Source: Herbaspirillum sp. YR522 (GTDB lineage: Bacteria > Pseudomonadota > Gammaproteobacteria > Burkholderiales > Burkholderiaceae_D). From it: a stretch of DNA of 64,000 nt. This document shows positions 8,588 through 16,686 of the stretch, piece after piece. Under the pieces are notes generated by a model. It did no database searches and had not been told where the DNA came from. It saw only the letters and a list, made by a program, of their open reading frames with translations. A program made the translations under genes and the position numbers. Numbering within the stretch: position 1 is the first letter of the stretch; every line of letters starts with the position of its first letter. The DNA lies in NCBI RefSeq assembly GCF_000282575.1, contig NZ_AKJA01000107.1:1-64000 (forward strand), in the 5' to 3' direction.

Positions 8588-9433
8588 ATGAACGCACGTA
8601 CCCCGCAGTCTCCCAGTATCGATGCCGTCACCGGCGACTATGCCACCTCGACTTGCGTCACCGTCTCGCGCTGGCGCGACGGCCAGCGCGAGACGGTGCA
8701 GGACGTGGTGGCCGAGGAAGTGCCGATCGCGCTCGAATACAACGGCATCTCGCACGCCGTGATGATGGCCACGCCGGCCGACCTGGAAGACTTTGCCCTG
8801 GGCTTTTCGCTCACCGAGGGCATCATCGCCGACCCCGGCGAGCTCTATGAATGCGAGATCGTGCCCGGCTGCGAGGGCGTGCAGGTGCAGATGCGCATTG
8901 CCACCGAGCGTTTCGTGGCGTTGAAGGAGAAGCGTCGCAACCTGACCGGTCGCACCGGTTGCGGCCTGTGCGGCGCCGAGACGCTGGAGCAGGCGGTGCG
9001 CCATCCCAAGGCCGTGGCGCATGAGGGCGCCCAGTTCAGCGTGGCGCAGGTCCATGCCGCGCTGGAACGGATGCAGGGCGGCCAGCAACTGCAGCAGCTT
9101 ACCGGCGCCACCCACGCCGCGGCCTGGCTGGCCGGGGATGGCAGCATCGCGCTGGTGCGAGAAGACGTGGGCCGCCACAATGCGCTGGACAAGTTGATCG
9201 GTGCGCTGGCTGGGCAGGGCGCCGATTTCTCGACCGGTGCGGCCATCATCACCAGCCGCGCCAGCTATGAGATGGTGCAGAAGGCGGCGACGGTGGGCAT
9301 CGGTTTCATCGCGGCCATTTCGGCCCCGACGGCGCTGGCCATCCGCCTGGCCGAGGAAACCGACGTCACCTTGCTGGGCTTTGTGCGCAAGCAAGGGCAT
9401 GTGGTGTATGCCTGCCCGCACCGCCTGAGCTGA
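8588..9433 (+). CDS. fdhD: FdhD/FdsC sulfurtransferase for formate dehydrogenase maturation
   Basis: 281-residue accessory protein. FdhD proteins pass sulfur from a cysteine desulfurase to the molybdenum cofactor, giving the sulfido ligand that formate dehydrogenase needs, and bind the bis-MGD cofactor. The catalytic loop with CxxC is visible in GRTGCGLCGAETLEQA, and the family blocks EEVPIALEYNGISHAVMMAT, REDVGRHNALDKLIG and SRASYEMVQKAA are present. The start is uncertain: the ATG at 8588 gives a typical N-terminus, while an upstream ATG at 8525 would add 21 residues; neither has a strong ribosome site. Placed between fdsA and fdsD as in other fds operons, where it is also called fdsC. Confidence 0.92.
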   Translation: MNARTPQSPSIDAVTGDYATSTCVTVSRWRDGQRETVQDVVAEEVPIALEYNGISHAVMMATPADLEDFALGFSLTEGIIADPGELYECEIVPGCEGVQVQMRIATERFVALKEKRRNLTGRTGCGLCGAETLEQAVRHPKAVAHEGAQFSVAQVHAALERMQGGQQLQQLTGATHAAAWLAGDGSIALVREDVGRHNALDKLIGALAGQGADFSTGAAIITSRASYEMVQKAATVGIGFIAAISAPTALAIRLAEETDVTLLGFVRKQGHVVYACPHRLS

Positions 9434-9455
9434 ACGATAACTGGAGGATACCGCC

Positions 9456-9683
9456 GTGAATGCAGCGAACCTGGTCAAGATGGCCAACCAGATTGCCGAC
9501 TTCTTCTCGACCATGCCCGACCACGAACAGGCGGTGGCCGATCTCGCCGCGCACCTCAAGCGTTTTTGGGAACCCCGCATGCGCCGGGCCTTGCTGGCGC
9601 ATATCGACCAGACCCGGGGCGAGGGGCTGTCACCGATGGTGATGGAAGCGGTGGACCGGCACGCCGGGATATTGCACGCCTAG
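9456..9683 (+). CDS. fdsD: NAD-dependent formate dehydrogenase delta subunit
   Basis: 75-residue FdsD, the small subunit that closes fds operons and associates with the FdsABG complex; it has no cofactor motif. The family look is clear: VKMANQIADFF followed by a helix with AVADLAAHLKRFWEPRMR and a C-terminal HIDQTRGEGLSPMV segment. The start is a GTG at 9456 preceded by GGAGGA. The gene ends with a four-base overlap with the convergent exported-protein gene. Confidence 0.9.
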   Translation: MNAANLVKMANQIADFFSTMPDHEQAVADLAAHLKRFWEPRMRRALLAHIDQTRGEGLSPMVMEAVDRHAGILHA

Positions 9684-10123
9684 TGGTGCAGGTGGTAAGA
9701 GGCGTTGCAGCCGTTTTTCTTGATGCGATCGAGCAGGCCGCCGCGCTCGCCGATGCTTTCCCGCCGCAATATGTCGGTGTATAGCACCGAAGCGCTCGAA
9801 CCGGCCGCGCGCAACTCGCGGGTCATGCCATCGAAGGCCGCCGGCGCCAGATGTCGTATGCCACACGCCGCATAGAGCCGCGCCTCGGTCGTGGCGACCC
9901 TGCCGCGCAGCAGCTCGGCAAATATCCTGAACCCGCTGGGTGAGCGCAATATGCGCCGGTAGACCTGCTCGCCATGGCTGATGTGACCGACCAAGCCGAC
10001 CTGGCCGATGGCGAAGGTGGGCGTCATGGCCAGTTGGGCCACCAGGTCGGCATCGATGACGTCCTCGCTGGCCGACGACGTCAGGAAAAGCGATACGGCA
10101 GCGGCGAGCAGCAGGTGGTGCAT
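9680..10123 (-). CDS. Small exported protein of unknown function
   Basis: 147 residues if the ATG at 10123 is used, which gives a short signal peptide (MHHLLLAAAVSLFLTSSAS) and a mature protein of about 128 residues. A longer frame to 10270 lacks a plausible N-terminus. Visible features are a block around ATTEARLYAACGIRHLAPAAF and a C-terminal GCNASYHLHH, with two cysteines in the mature part that could form a disulfide. The block recalls small periplasmic proteins or lipoproteins of unknown role seen in other proteobacteria, but I cannot name a family. It converges on the fds operon; a shared role is not shown. Confidence 0.6.
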   Translation of the reverse strand: MHHLLLAAAVSLFLTSSASEDVIDADLVAQLAMTPTFAIGQVGLVGHISHGEQVYRRILRSPSGFRIFAELLRGRVATTEARLYAACGIRHLAPAAFDGMTRELRAAGSSASVLYTDILRRESIGERGGLLDRIKKNGCNASYHLHH

Positions 10124-10521
10124 GGGCGGTTTCGGGTGATGGTGGCGCCAAGGCGATGGACAGGGTGGCGATGCGGCAATGCGCAGCATCGCATCGATGT
10201 CGCGGCCGGCGCAGTGTCCGGAAAAAGATAATGGGTTCGCTTCGAATAACACCGACAGGCCAGGCGCCATCGCCCGGTGTGCGGGCGCTTTCGTCGCAGC
10301 CGCTGAGAAAAGTTAAAAAGCTTTGGCTCGCATTCTTCTGCGTGTTGTCGGCCGACATCTCCCTTCATCGACATTCATCAAACTTTTCATCTGAAATCGT
10401 TTGCTAAAGGATTTTCACGCTGCTATCTTGGAACCGGTTCCAAAAGATTCAAAAATGAACAGCCCGGAACCGCGAGCAGTACAAATCGAACGATCACCAT
10501 CATCTGATTTGGCGGGCAACA
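10124..10521. other. Intergenic region between exported protein and PtxS-like regulator
   Basis: About 400 bases with no convincing gene. It must hold the promoters of both divergent genes. The only strong signal is the palindromic operator at 10428-10443; the surrounding 10300-10460 stretch is richer in A and T than its neighbours, as expected for a promoter. Confidence 0.5.
10428..10443. promoter_or_regulatory. PtxS-type LacI operator O1
   Basis: TTGGAACCGGTTCCAA is a perfect 16-bp palindrome centred on the CG step typical of LacI-family operators. It closely resembles the published Pseudomonas PtxS site (TGAAACCGGTTTCA). It lies 78 bp upstream of the regulator gene, so autoregulation is likely. 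Confidence 0.75.
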
Positions 10522-11634
10522 GTGAGACAAGGCATAAAAACCGGCACCGACCGGGTCACCATCGCGCAGGTAGCGCGTGAGGCCGGCGTGTCCAAGACCA
10601 GCGTATCGCGATTTCTCGGCGGCGAGTTCGACGCCCTGTCGCAGCATTTGCGCCAGCAGATCGGCCAGACCATCACCCGCCTCGGCTATCAGCCCAGCCA
10701 GATGGCGCGCGGTCTCAAGGGCGGTCGTACGCGATTGATCGGAATGCTGGTGGCCGACATCCTCAACCCGTATTCGGTGGCGGTGCTGCATGGTGCCGAG
10801 GCGGCCTGCCAGAAGCACGGCTATACGCTGATGCTGTGCAATACCGGCAACGACGAGAAGCGCGAGAAGCAGTCACTGGCGGCCTTGCATTCCTACAGCG
10901 TCGAGGGCCTGCTGTTCAATACCCAGGGGCGCAGCGTGGCGCCGCTGGAGGAACTGGGGCAGGCCGCTTTTCCGGTGGTGCTGCTGGACCGGCGCATCGA
11001 TGGTTGCGATTTCGACCTGGTCGGCCTGGATAACGTCAATGCGGCACGGCTGGCGACCCGGCATCTGCTGGACCAGGGCTACACCGATATCGCACTGGTG
11101 GTGCAGCCGCTGCATGGCGTGAGCTCGCGCCAGGGACGGCAGGCGGGTTTCCTGCAGGCGATGGCGGGTTGTCCCGGTGGCCACGGCGAAACGCTGGAAG
11201 TGCATCTCGACCAGCCCGGGCATGTGGCAACGGTGCTGCGCGAGTTCTTCCAGCGGCGCGCTCACAGTAGCGGTCGCATCGCGATCCTGGCCGGCAATGG
11301 CATGGTGTCGCTGCAGATCGCGTTGGCATTGCAAAGCATGAAGTTGCAGTTTCCCGACGATGTCGGACTGCTGTGTTTCGATGAGCTGTCATGGTCACCG
11401 CTGGTGGGATGCGGCATCAGCACCATCGAGCAACCCACTTATGAAATCGGTTTCACCGCCATCGAGCGGTTACTGGTGCGGATCAACGGCGAGCGCTCGG
11501 TGCGCATGGAAATCCTGCTCGACGGGCGCCTGATCCACCGCCAGTCCAGTTGCAGCGTGGCCAACGACCGGACGCTGGCGCTGTGCAGCCGGATCGCGGG
11601 CAAGATCGGCAGCAGCGCAGGCATGACGCGCTAG
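10522..11634 (+). CDS. ptxS: LacI-family regulator, PtxS-like
   Basis: 370-residue repressor. The N-terminal helix-turn-helix (VTIAQVAREAGVSKTSVSRF) and hinge helix (GYQPSQMARGLKGGRT) are followed by a periplasmic-binding-like sensor domain from about residue 75. The gene is flanked by two matching palindromes (10428 and 11641) and lies directly before the ABC transporter and KguE/K/D-like enzymes. In Pseudomonas, PtxS represses the kgu operon and its own gene and is released by 2-ketogluconate; assigning the same effector here is inference from gene content and operator similarity. The start is a GTG at 10522, because upstream in-phase ATGs are absent. The C-terminus is about 25 residues longer than typical LacI proteins. 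Confidence 0.8.
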   Translation: MRQGIKTGTDRVTIAQVAREAGVSKTSVSRFLGGEFDALSQHLRQQIGQTITRLGYQPSQMARGLKGGRTRLIGMLVADILNPYSVAVLHGAEAACQKHGYTLMLCNTGNDEKREKQSLAALHSYSVEGLLFNTQGRSVAPLEELGQAAFPVVLLDRRIDGCDFDLVGLDNVNAARLATRHLLDQGYTDIALVVQPLHGVSSRQGRQAGFLQAMAGCPGGHGETLEVHLDQPGHVATVLREFFQRRAHSSGRIAILAGNGMVSLQIALALQSMKLQFPDDVGLLCFDELSWSPLVGCGISTIEQPTYEIGFTAIERLLVRINGERSVRMEILLDGRLIHRQSSCSVANDRTLALCSRIAGKIGSSAGMTR

Positions 11635-11640
11635 GCCGGT

Positions 11641-11658
11641 CCTGGAACCGGTCCCAGG
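11641..11658. promoter_or_regulatory. PtxS-type LacI operator O2
   Basis: CCTGGAACCGGTCCCAGG is an 18-bp inverted repeat with one mismatched pair and the same GGAACCGGT core as O1. It lies 6 bp after the regulator stop and about 190 bp before the transporter gene, where it could control the ABC/kgu operon promoter. Confidence 0.7.
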
Positions 11659-11851
11659 GTGCATTGCGCGGTAGTGGTAAGACCTTGGGACCTATGCATG
11701 GCAAGGCCCCGCCGACAGTTCAGCAGTAGCAACAAGACCTGAGCATGATCAGGCCCGCAGCAAAGAGGGTGAAGAACCTGTTCGATCCGAACGGGCAAAT
11801 GCGCCAGACCGACTGCCGTACACCTGTGCGGCATATTTTCAGGAGACTAGG

Positions 11852-12655
11852 ATGAACATCAGAAGACTTTTCGGCACCAAATTCATTGCGTTGACCCTGG
11901 CCGCGACCTGCGCCGCGGGCGCCGCCGCCAGCGCCAGTGCGCAAAGCATTTCGGAATTGACCAAGAAGGGCAAGATCACCATCGGCGTGGTCAGCGGCAC
12001 GCCTCCGTTCGGCAGTGTCGATGCCAAGGGCGTGCCGATTGGCTACGACGTCGATGTCGCCAACCTGATCGGCAAGTACCTGGGCCTGCCGGTGGAGATC
12101 GTGCCGCTGGTGCCGCCGGCCCGTATCCCGGCGCTGGAATCGGGCAAGGTCGACATGCTGGCCGCTACCCTGGCGCCAACCCCGGAACGCGCCAAGGCCG
12201 TGTTGTTCACCATGCCCTACAGCGGCTTCGAGTTGTCCATCGTGGGGCCGGTCGGCAGCAACTTCAAGAAGCTCGATGACCTGGTCAAGAAGAAGGTGGG
12301 CGTCTCGCGCGGCAGTACCAACGACACCGCACTGACCCGCCTGGCACCGGCCGGCACGGTGCTGGTGCGTTTCGAGGACGACTCGACGGTGACCCAGGCC
12401 CTGTTGTCGAACCAGGTCGATGCGATCTCGATCCCCAACACCATGGCCACCGAAATCGTCAAGACCCGCGGCCAGGGCAAGATCGAAGTCAAGTTCCCGT
12501 ACTCGGTGCAACCCAATTCGATGACCGTGCGCAAGGGTTCCTACGAGTTGCGCGAATGGCTCAACAACTTCATCTACTACGTCAAGCTCAATGGCGAACT
12601 GGATGCGATCTCGCGCAAGTGGTCCGGTCCGTTGCCCAACCTGCCAGTATTCTAA
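11852..12655 (+). CDS. ABC transporter substrate-binding protein, amino-acid type (family 3)
   Basis: 267-residue periplasmic solute-binding protein. A signal peptide (basic MNIRRLFGTK, hydrophobic core, cleavage near residue 30 after ASA) precedes a type-2 binding fold that starts GKITIGVVSGTPPFG and includes the family segments GYDVDVANLIGKYLGLPVEIV and KKVGVSRGSTNDT. The family usually binds polar amino acids, but members for opines, sugar acids and other small acids exist. Because the operon continues with KguE/K/D-like enzymes, an organic or sugar acid such as 2-ketogluconate is the inferred ligand. An AGGAG ribosome site precedes the ATG. Confidence 0.85.
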   Translation: MNIRRLFGTKFIALTLAATCAAGAAASASAQSISELTKKGKITIGVVSGTPPFGSVDAKGVPIGYDVDVANLIGKYLGLPVEIVPLVPPARIPALESGKVDMLAATLAPTPERAKAVLFTMPYSGFELSIVGPVGSNFKKLDDLVKKKVGVSRGSTNDTALTRLAPAGTVLVRFEDDSTVTQALLSNQVDAISIPNTMATEIVKTRGQGKIEVKFPYSVQPNSMTVRKGSYELREWLNNFIYYVKLNGELDAISRKWSGPLPNLPVF

Positions 12656-12681
12656 GACCTGGCCGGGATCCGGGGGCGGGA

Positions 12682-12713
12682 CCGTCAGCGGCGCGCATGT
12701 GCACCGCTGACGG
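12682..12713 (+). promoter_or_regulatory. Intercistronic stem-loop after the binding-protein gene
   Basis: A perfect 10-bp stem (CCGTCAGCGG / CCGCTGACGG) with a 12-base loop lies 26 bp after the stop of the binding-protein gene, with no U-run. Stem-loops here often protect the upstream mRNA or partly terminate, so that the periplasmic protein is made in excess over the permeases. Confidence 0.5.
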
Positions 12714-12868
12714 CCTCTCGCTGTGGATCTGCGGCAGGTTCGCCGTGGATGGGGGCAGGCATTGTCGTCCCACGAGACATAAAAGCAAAGCTGGCCTCGG
12801 GTGTCTTGGTTACCTGGTTGCCAGACTTGTAGCTCCCGGGTTCACCGGGTGAAGGCAAGGAGCACACG

Positions 12869-13564
12869 ATGCATTACGATTTTCAGTTCGCGTTCATCTT
12901 CCAGCATCTCGATCAGTTGCTGGTAGGCGCGCTGCTTACCATCCGGTTGAGCGCGCTGTCGATGGTCTGCGGTTTGGCGGTGGGGATCTTCGGCGCGATC
13001 GTGAGCATTCACGGCAGCAAGCCGGCCCGCTTTGCGGTCACGTCCTATGTGGAGCTGATTCGCAGCACGCCTTTCCTGGTCCAGTTATTCATCATCTTCT
13101 TCGGCCTGCCGGCCGCCGGCATCCAGGTCGACGCCAATATCGCCGCGCTGGTGGCGATGACGGTCAACCTGGGCGCCTATTCGACCGAGATCGTGCGCGC
13201 CGGCATGATGGCGATCCACCCGTCCCAGATCGAGGCGGCACATGCGCTGGCCATGACCCGCGGCCAGGTGATCCGGCACGTGGTGCTTACGCCGGCGCTG
13301 GAAAAGGTCTACCCGGCGCTGGCCAGCCAGTTCACCCTGATGATGCTGGCCTCCAGCGTGGTCTCGGCGATCTCGGCCGAAGAGCTCACGGCCACCGCCA
13401 ACCTGCTCGACGCCGAGACCTTTCGCAGCTTCGAGATCTACCTAGTGGTGATGGTGATGTACATCCTGCTGGCCTTGCTGTTCCGCCTGGGTTTCTGGCT
13501 GATCGGCCTGGTCGTGTTCAAACGTCGCCGTCGTCTGGGCGTACCCCGTCCGAGGAGAATGTAA
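12869..13564 (+). CDS. ABC transporter permease (HisM/GlnP family), first
   Basis: 231-residue inner-membrane permease with about five hydrophobic segments. The TIRLSALSMVCGLAVG first helix, the YVELIRSTPFLVQLFIIFFG segment and the coupling-helix EAA motif (IEAAHALAMTRGQVIRHVVL) are typical of amino-acid-type importers. It would form a heterodimer with the next permease and dock on the ATPase. The ATG at 12869 follows GGCAAGGAG. It is separated from the binding protein by a 213-bp region with a hairpin and ends directly at the next gene (stop TAA at 13562-13564, next ATG at 13565). Confidence 0.9.
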   Translation: MHYDFQFAFIFQHLDQLLVGALLTIRLSALSMVCGLAVGIFGAIVSIHGSKPARFAVTSYVELIRSTPFLVQLFIIFFGLPAAGIQVDANIAALVAMTVNLGAYSTEIVRAGMMAIHPSQIEAAHALAMTRGQVIRHVVLTPALEKVYPALASQFTLMMLASSVVSAISAEELTATANLLDAETFRSFEIYLVVMVMYILLALLFRLGFWLIGLVVFKRRRRLGVPRPRRM

Positions 13565-14215
13565 ATGATTGCCGAATTTTCCGTTGACCAGTTCATCTTC
13601 CTCTTGGAAGCGGCGCAATGGACGGTCCTGCTGTCGCTGCTGGCCTTCGTGGTGGGCGGTGCCGCCGGTTTCGTGGTGGCGCTGATGCGCACCTCGCACC
13701 TGCAGGTCCTGCGCACCGTGTCGGCGATCTACATCCAGATCGTGCAGGGCACCCCGGTGCTGATCATTTTGTTCCTGTCGTTCTACGGCCTGGCGATCTA
13801 CGGTTTCAAGCTGCCGCCGATGGTAGCGGCGACCATCGCCATGACGATCTACTCCAGCGCCTACCTGGGCGAGATCTGGCGCGGTTGCATCGAAGCCGTA
13901 CCGGTGCCGCAGTGGGAAGCATCCACCGCGCTGGCCATGACCCGCTGGCAGCAGTTGCGGTATGTGATCCTGCCGCAGGCAGTGCGCATCTCGTTGCCGC
14001 CGACGGTGGGTTTTCTGGTGCAGATCGTCAAGAACACCTCGATTGCCTCCATCATCGGGCTGGTCGAACTGACCCAGGCCGGCAAGCTGGTCAGCAACGC
14101 CACCTTCCAGCCGTTCCTGGTGTTCCCGATCGTGGCCGGCATCTACTTCATCTTCTGTTACCCGCTGTCGCGGTTCAGCTTCGCCCTTGAGAGGAAATAC
14201 CATGCCCATCGTTGA
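13565..14215 (+). CDS. ABC transporter permease (HisM/GlnP family), second
   Basis: 216-residue membrane partner of the upstream permease, with the same architecture: the AQWTVLLSLLAFVVGGAAG first helix, the YIQIVQGTPVLIILFLSFYG segment and the EAA loop (WEASTALAMTRWQQLRYVIL). It starts with no gap after the first permease and its 3' end overlaps the ATPase gene by 14 bases, so the three are probably translated together. AGGAG lies inside the end of the first permease gene. Confidence 0.9.
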   Translation: MIAEFSVDQFIFLLEAAQWTVLLSLLAFVVGGAAGFVVALMRTSHLQVLRTVSAIYIQIVQGTPVLIILFLSFYGLAIYGFKLPPMVAATIAMTIYSSAYLGEIWRGCIEAVPVPQWEASTALAMTRWQQLRYVILPQAVRISLPPTVGFLVQIVKNTSIASIIGLVELTQAGKLVSNATFQPFLVFPIVAGIYFIFCYPLSRFSFALERKYHAHR

Positions 14216-14936
14216 GATCGACAACATCACCAAGAGCTTCGGCAGCAACCAGGTTCTCAACGGCATTTCGCTGACGGTGGAAAAAGGCCAGGTGGTGGCC
14301 GTGATCGGCCGCAGCGGTTCCGGCAAGAGCACCATGCTGCGTTGTATCAACGGACTGGAAAGCATCGACGGCGGCAGCATCAACGTGGCCGGCCACAAGC
14401 TGACCAATCGCCACGAACACCTCATCGAGTTGCGCAAGGACGTGGGCATGGTGTTCCAGCACTACAACCTGTTTCCGCACCTGACGGTGGAAGAGAACGT
14501 GATGCTGTCGCCGCGCATCGTCAAGAAGATCGCCACCGACACCAGCCGCGCCACCGCCACCCGGGTGCTGACCCAGGTCGGCCTGGAACACAAGCGCGAC
14601 GCCTATCCCGAGCAACTCTCGGGTGGCCAGCAGCAGCGCGTGGCGATTGCCCGTTCGCTAGCCATGGAGCCGCAGGTGATGCTGTTCGACGAAGTGACCT
14701 CGGCGCTCGACCCCGAACTGACCGCCGAAGTGTTGAAGGTGATGGAAGAGCTGGCGCGCGGGGGCATGACCATGCTGCTGGTGACGCACGAGATGGAGTT
14801 CGCCCGCCGGGTAGCCGACATCACCGTATTCATGCACCAGGGCAAGGTATGGGAAGCCCGTCCGTCCAGGGAATTCTTTGCCGATCCCCAGACCGCCGAG
14901 GCCAAGCAGTTCATCGGCGCGGGAAATATCAAATGA
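14202..14936 (+). CDS. ABC transporter ATP-binding protein, amino-acid type
   Basis: 244-residue ATPase that powers the importer. Motifs in order: Walker A GRSGSGKST (residues 36-44), Q-loop in MVFQHYNLFPH, signature LSGGQQQRVAIARSLA, Walker B VMLFDEVTSALDPEL, and switch histidine in LLVTHEMEFARR. The start at 14202 is preferred over an in-frame ATG at 14187 because AGAGGAAAT sits just upstream and the protein then begins directly with the ABC fold. It overlaps the permease before it and the isomerase gene after it (ATGA). Confidence 0.92.
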   Translation: MPIVEIDNITKSFGSNQVLNGISLTVEKGQVVAVIGRSGSGKSTMLRCINGLESIDGGSINVAGHKLTNRHEHLIELRKDVGMVFQHYNLFPHLTVEENVMLSPRIVKKIATDTSRATATRVLTQVGLEHKRDAYPEQLSGGQQQRVAIARSLAMEPQVMLFDEVTSALDPELTAEVLKVMEELARGGMTMLLVTHEMEFARRVADITVFMHQGKVWEARPSREFFADPQTAEAKQFIGAGNIK

Positions 14937-15676
14937 CCCCGGTGCTGGTCGCCGCATCGGCCTACGGCGCCGATCTGGTGCGTCGGGTAGGCCATGCCGA
15001 CCTGGTGCACATGGTGGCCAACGCCGGTGCGGCCGGGCTGGAGATACGGCGCGAGCTGTTCGATGGCCCGCAGGACCTGCCCGCATTGGGCGCGCTCATC
15101 GCGCAGCACGGCCTGTTTGCGGTCTATTCGGCGCCGTTCGAGCTGTTTGGCGCCGATGGCCGCTTCGATCGCGCCCGCATCGACCTGGCCATGGACGAAG
15201 CCGGGCAGGTGGGGGCGCGTTACCTGAAGGTGTCGCTGGGCCATTTCTCGGCCGCCAGCGACTTGCAGAGCCTGTTGCGCTACGTGGCGCAGGCGCCGGT
15301 CGAGGTGCTGCTCGAGAATGACCAGACACCGCAGGGCGGGCGCCTGGAGCCGATCGTCAGTTTCCTGTCCTTGTGCACCGGCAATGGCTATACCTTCGGC
15401 CTGACCTTCGATATCGGCAATTGGCACTGGAACGGCGTCGATCCCGACCTGGCCGCGCGCACCCTGGCACCGTATGTGCGCTATGTGCATTGCAAGGGCG
15501 TGCGCCACGAGCGCGGCAAGCTCAGGGCGGTGCCGTTGGAGGCGCAGGACACCGATTGGCCGGCATTGATGGCGTATTTTCCGCAGGGCATACAGCGCGC
15601 CATCGAGTTTCCGCTGGTCGGCAGCGACCTGGAACAGGTCACGCGCCGCTATGTGGCCCTGCTGGCCACCGTTTGA
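14933..15676 (+). CDS. kguE: Sugar-phosphate isomerase/epimerase-like protein, KguE-like
   Basis: 247-residue TIM-barrel protein of the xylose isomerase-like/AP endonuclease 2 superfamily. Expected metal- and substrate-site segments are visible: LENDQTPQGG, FDIGNWHWNG, YVHCKGV and a C-terminal IEFPLVGSD. The gene starts inside the ATPase stop (ATGA), so it belongs to the transporter operon. In Pseudomonas, KguE is the first gene of the 2-ketogluconate operon and is annotated as an epimerase of uncertain exact reaction. The name is given from the gene set (ptxS, kguE, kguK, kguD); the family alone would allow other sugar or polyol substrates. Confidence 0.75.
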   Translation: MTPVLVAASAYGADLVRRVGHADLVHMVANAGAAGLEIRRELFDGPQDLPALGALIAQHGLFAVYSAPFELFGADGRFDRARIDLAMDEAGQVGARYLKVSLGHFSAASDLQSLLRYVAQAPVEVLLENDQTPQGGRLEPIVSFLSLCTGNGYTFGLTFDIGNWHWNGVDPDLAARTLAPYVRYVHCKGVRHERGKLRAVPLEAQDTDWPALMAYFPQGIQRAIEFPLVGSDLEQVTRRYVALLATV

Positions 15677-15688
15677 CGAAAGGACCGC

Positions 15689-16648
15689 ATGAGACCGAGC
15701 GCAGTGCAACTGGACGTGGCCACCTATGGCGAATCGCTGGCCCTGCTGGTGGCCGACCAGGTCGGGGCCTTTGAAGACGTCGAGAAATACACCCGCCGCC
15801 TGGCCGGCGCCGAGACCAACGTCGCCATCGGCCTGGCACGACTGGGCCTGAAGGTCGGCTGGCTCAGCCGGGTCGGCGACGATTCGTTCGGCCGCTTCAT
15901 CTGCAAGCGGGTGGCGCAAGAGGGCGTCGATGTGAGCCGGGTGGTGACCGATGCCCAGTACCGTACCGCGATCCAGCTCAAGGCGCGTGCCGTGGACGGC
16001 GCCGATCCGGCCATCGAGTATTACCGCAAGGGTTCGGCCGCCAGCCACCTGTCTCCGGCCGATTTCGACCCGGACTATTTTGGCGCCGCGCGCCATCTGC
16101 ACGCCACCGGGATCGCCCCGGCCTTGTCGGCCAGCACCATGGCACTGGCGCATCATGCGCTCGACTTCATGCGCGCACGCGGCAAGAGCATCTCGTTCGA
16201 CCCCAACCTGCGGCCCATGCTGTGGCCCTCGCAGCAAGTCATGGCGCAGCAGCTCAACGCCCTGGCGGCCAAGGCCGATTGGGTCCTGCCGGGGCTGTCT
16301 GAAGGAAAAATCCTGACGGGTTACACTGAGCCTGCCGACATCGCCGCCTTCTATCTGGATCGTGGCGTGTCGCTGGTGGTGGTCAAGCTCGGCGAGCAGG
16401 GTGCCTACTACCGCAGTGCCCAAGGCGAAGGCGTGGTGCCGGGCGTGCCTGTCAGGCAGGTGGTCGATACCGTGGGCGCTGGCGATGGCTTTGCCGTGGG
16501 TCTCATCAGCGGCTTGCTGGAAGGGCTGCCGATCGAGCAGGCGGTGAGGCGCGGCAACCGCATCGGCGCCTTCGCCATCCAGGTGGTGGGCGATATGGAA
16601 GGCCTGCCGACCCGCTCCGAGCTGGAGGCGGCCAGCCGGGCCGACTGA
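15689..16648 (+). CDS. kguK: PfkB-family sugar kinase, 2-ketogluconate / 2-dehydro-3-deoxygluconate kinase-like
   Basis: 319-residue ribokinase-fold kinase. The substrate-binding segment GAETNVAIGLARLGLKVGW, the FDPNLRPMLW strand and the PfkB signature DTVGAGDGFAVGL with catalytic Asp266 are present. It would phosphorylate a sugar acid at the expense of ATP. In the kgu pathway KguK makes 2-keto-6-phosphogluconate. The same subfamily contains 2-dehydro-3-deoxygluconate kinases (KdgK), and sequence alone cannot separate the two; the neighbours favour KguK. It starts 12 bp after the epimerase gene with AAAGGA upstream of the ATG. Confidence 0.78.
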   Translation: MRPSAVQLDVATYGESLALLVADQVGAFEDVEKYTRRLAGAETNVAIGLARLGLKVGWLSRVGDDSFGRFICKRVAQEGVDVSRVVTDAQYRTAIQLKARAVDGADPAIEYYRKGSAASHLSPADFDPDYFGAARHLHATGIAPALSASTMALAHHALDFMRARGKSISFDPNLRPMLWPSQQVMAQQLNALAAKADWVLPGLSEGKILTGYTEPADIAAFYLDRGVSLVVVKLGEQGAYYRSAQGEGVVPGVPVRQVVDTVGAGDGFAVGLISGLLEGLPIEQAVRRGNRIGAFAIQVVGDMEGLPTRSELEAASRAD

Positions 16649-16686
16649 ACCGATGGACTAAACAATTCAACCAGGACGGAGTGTCG

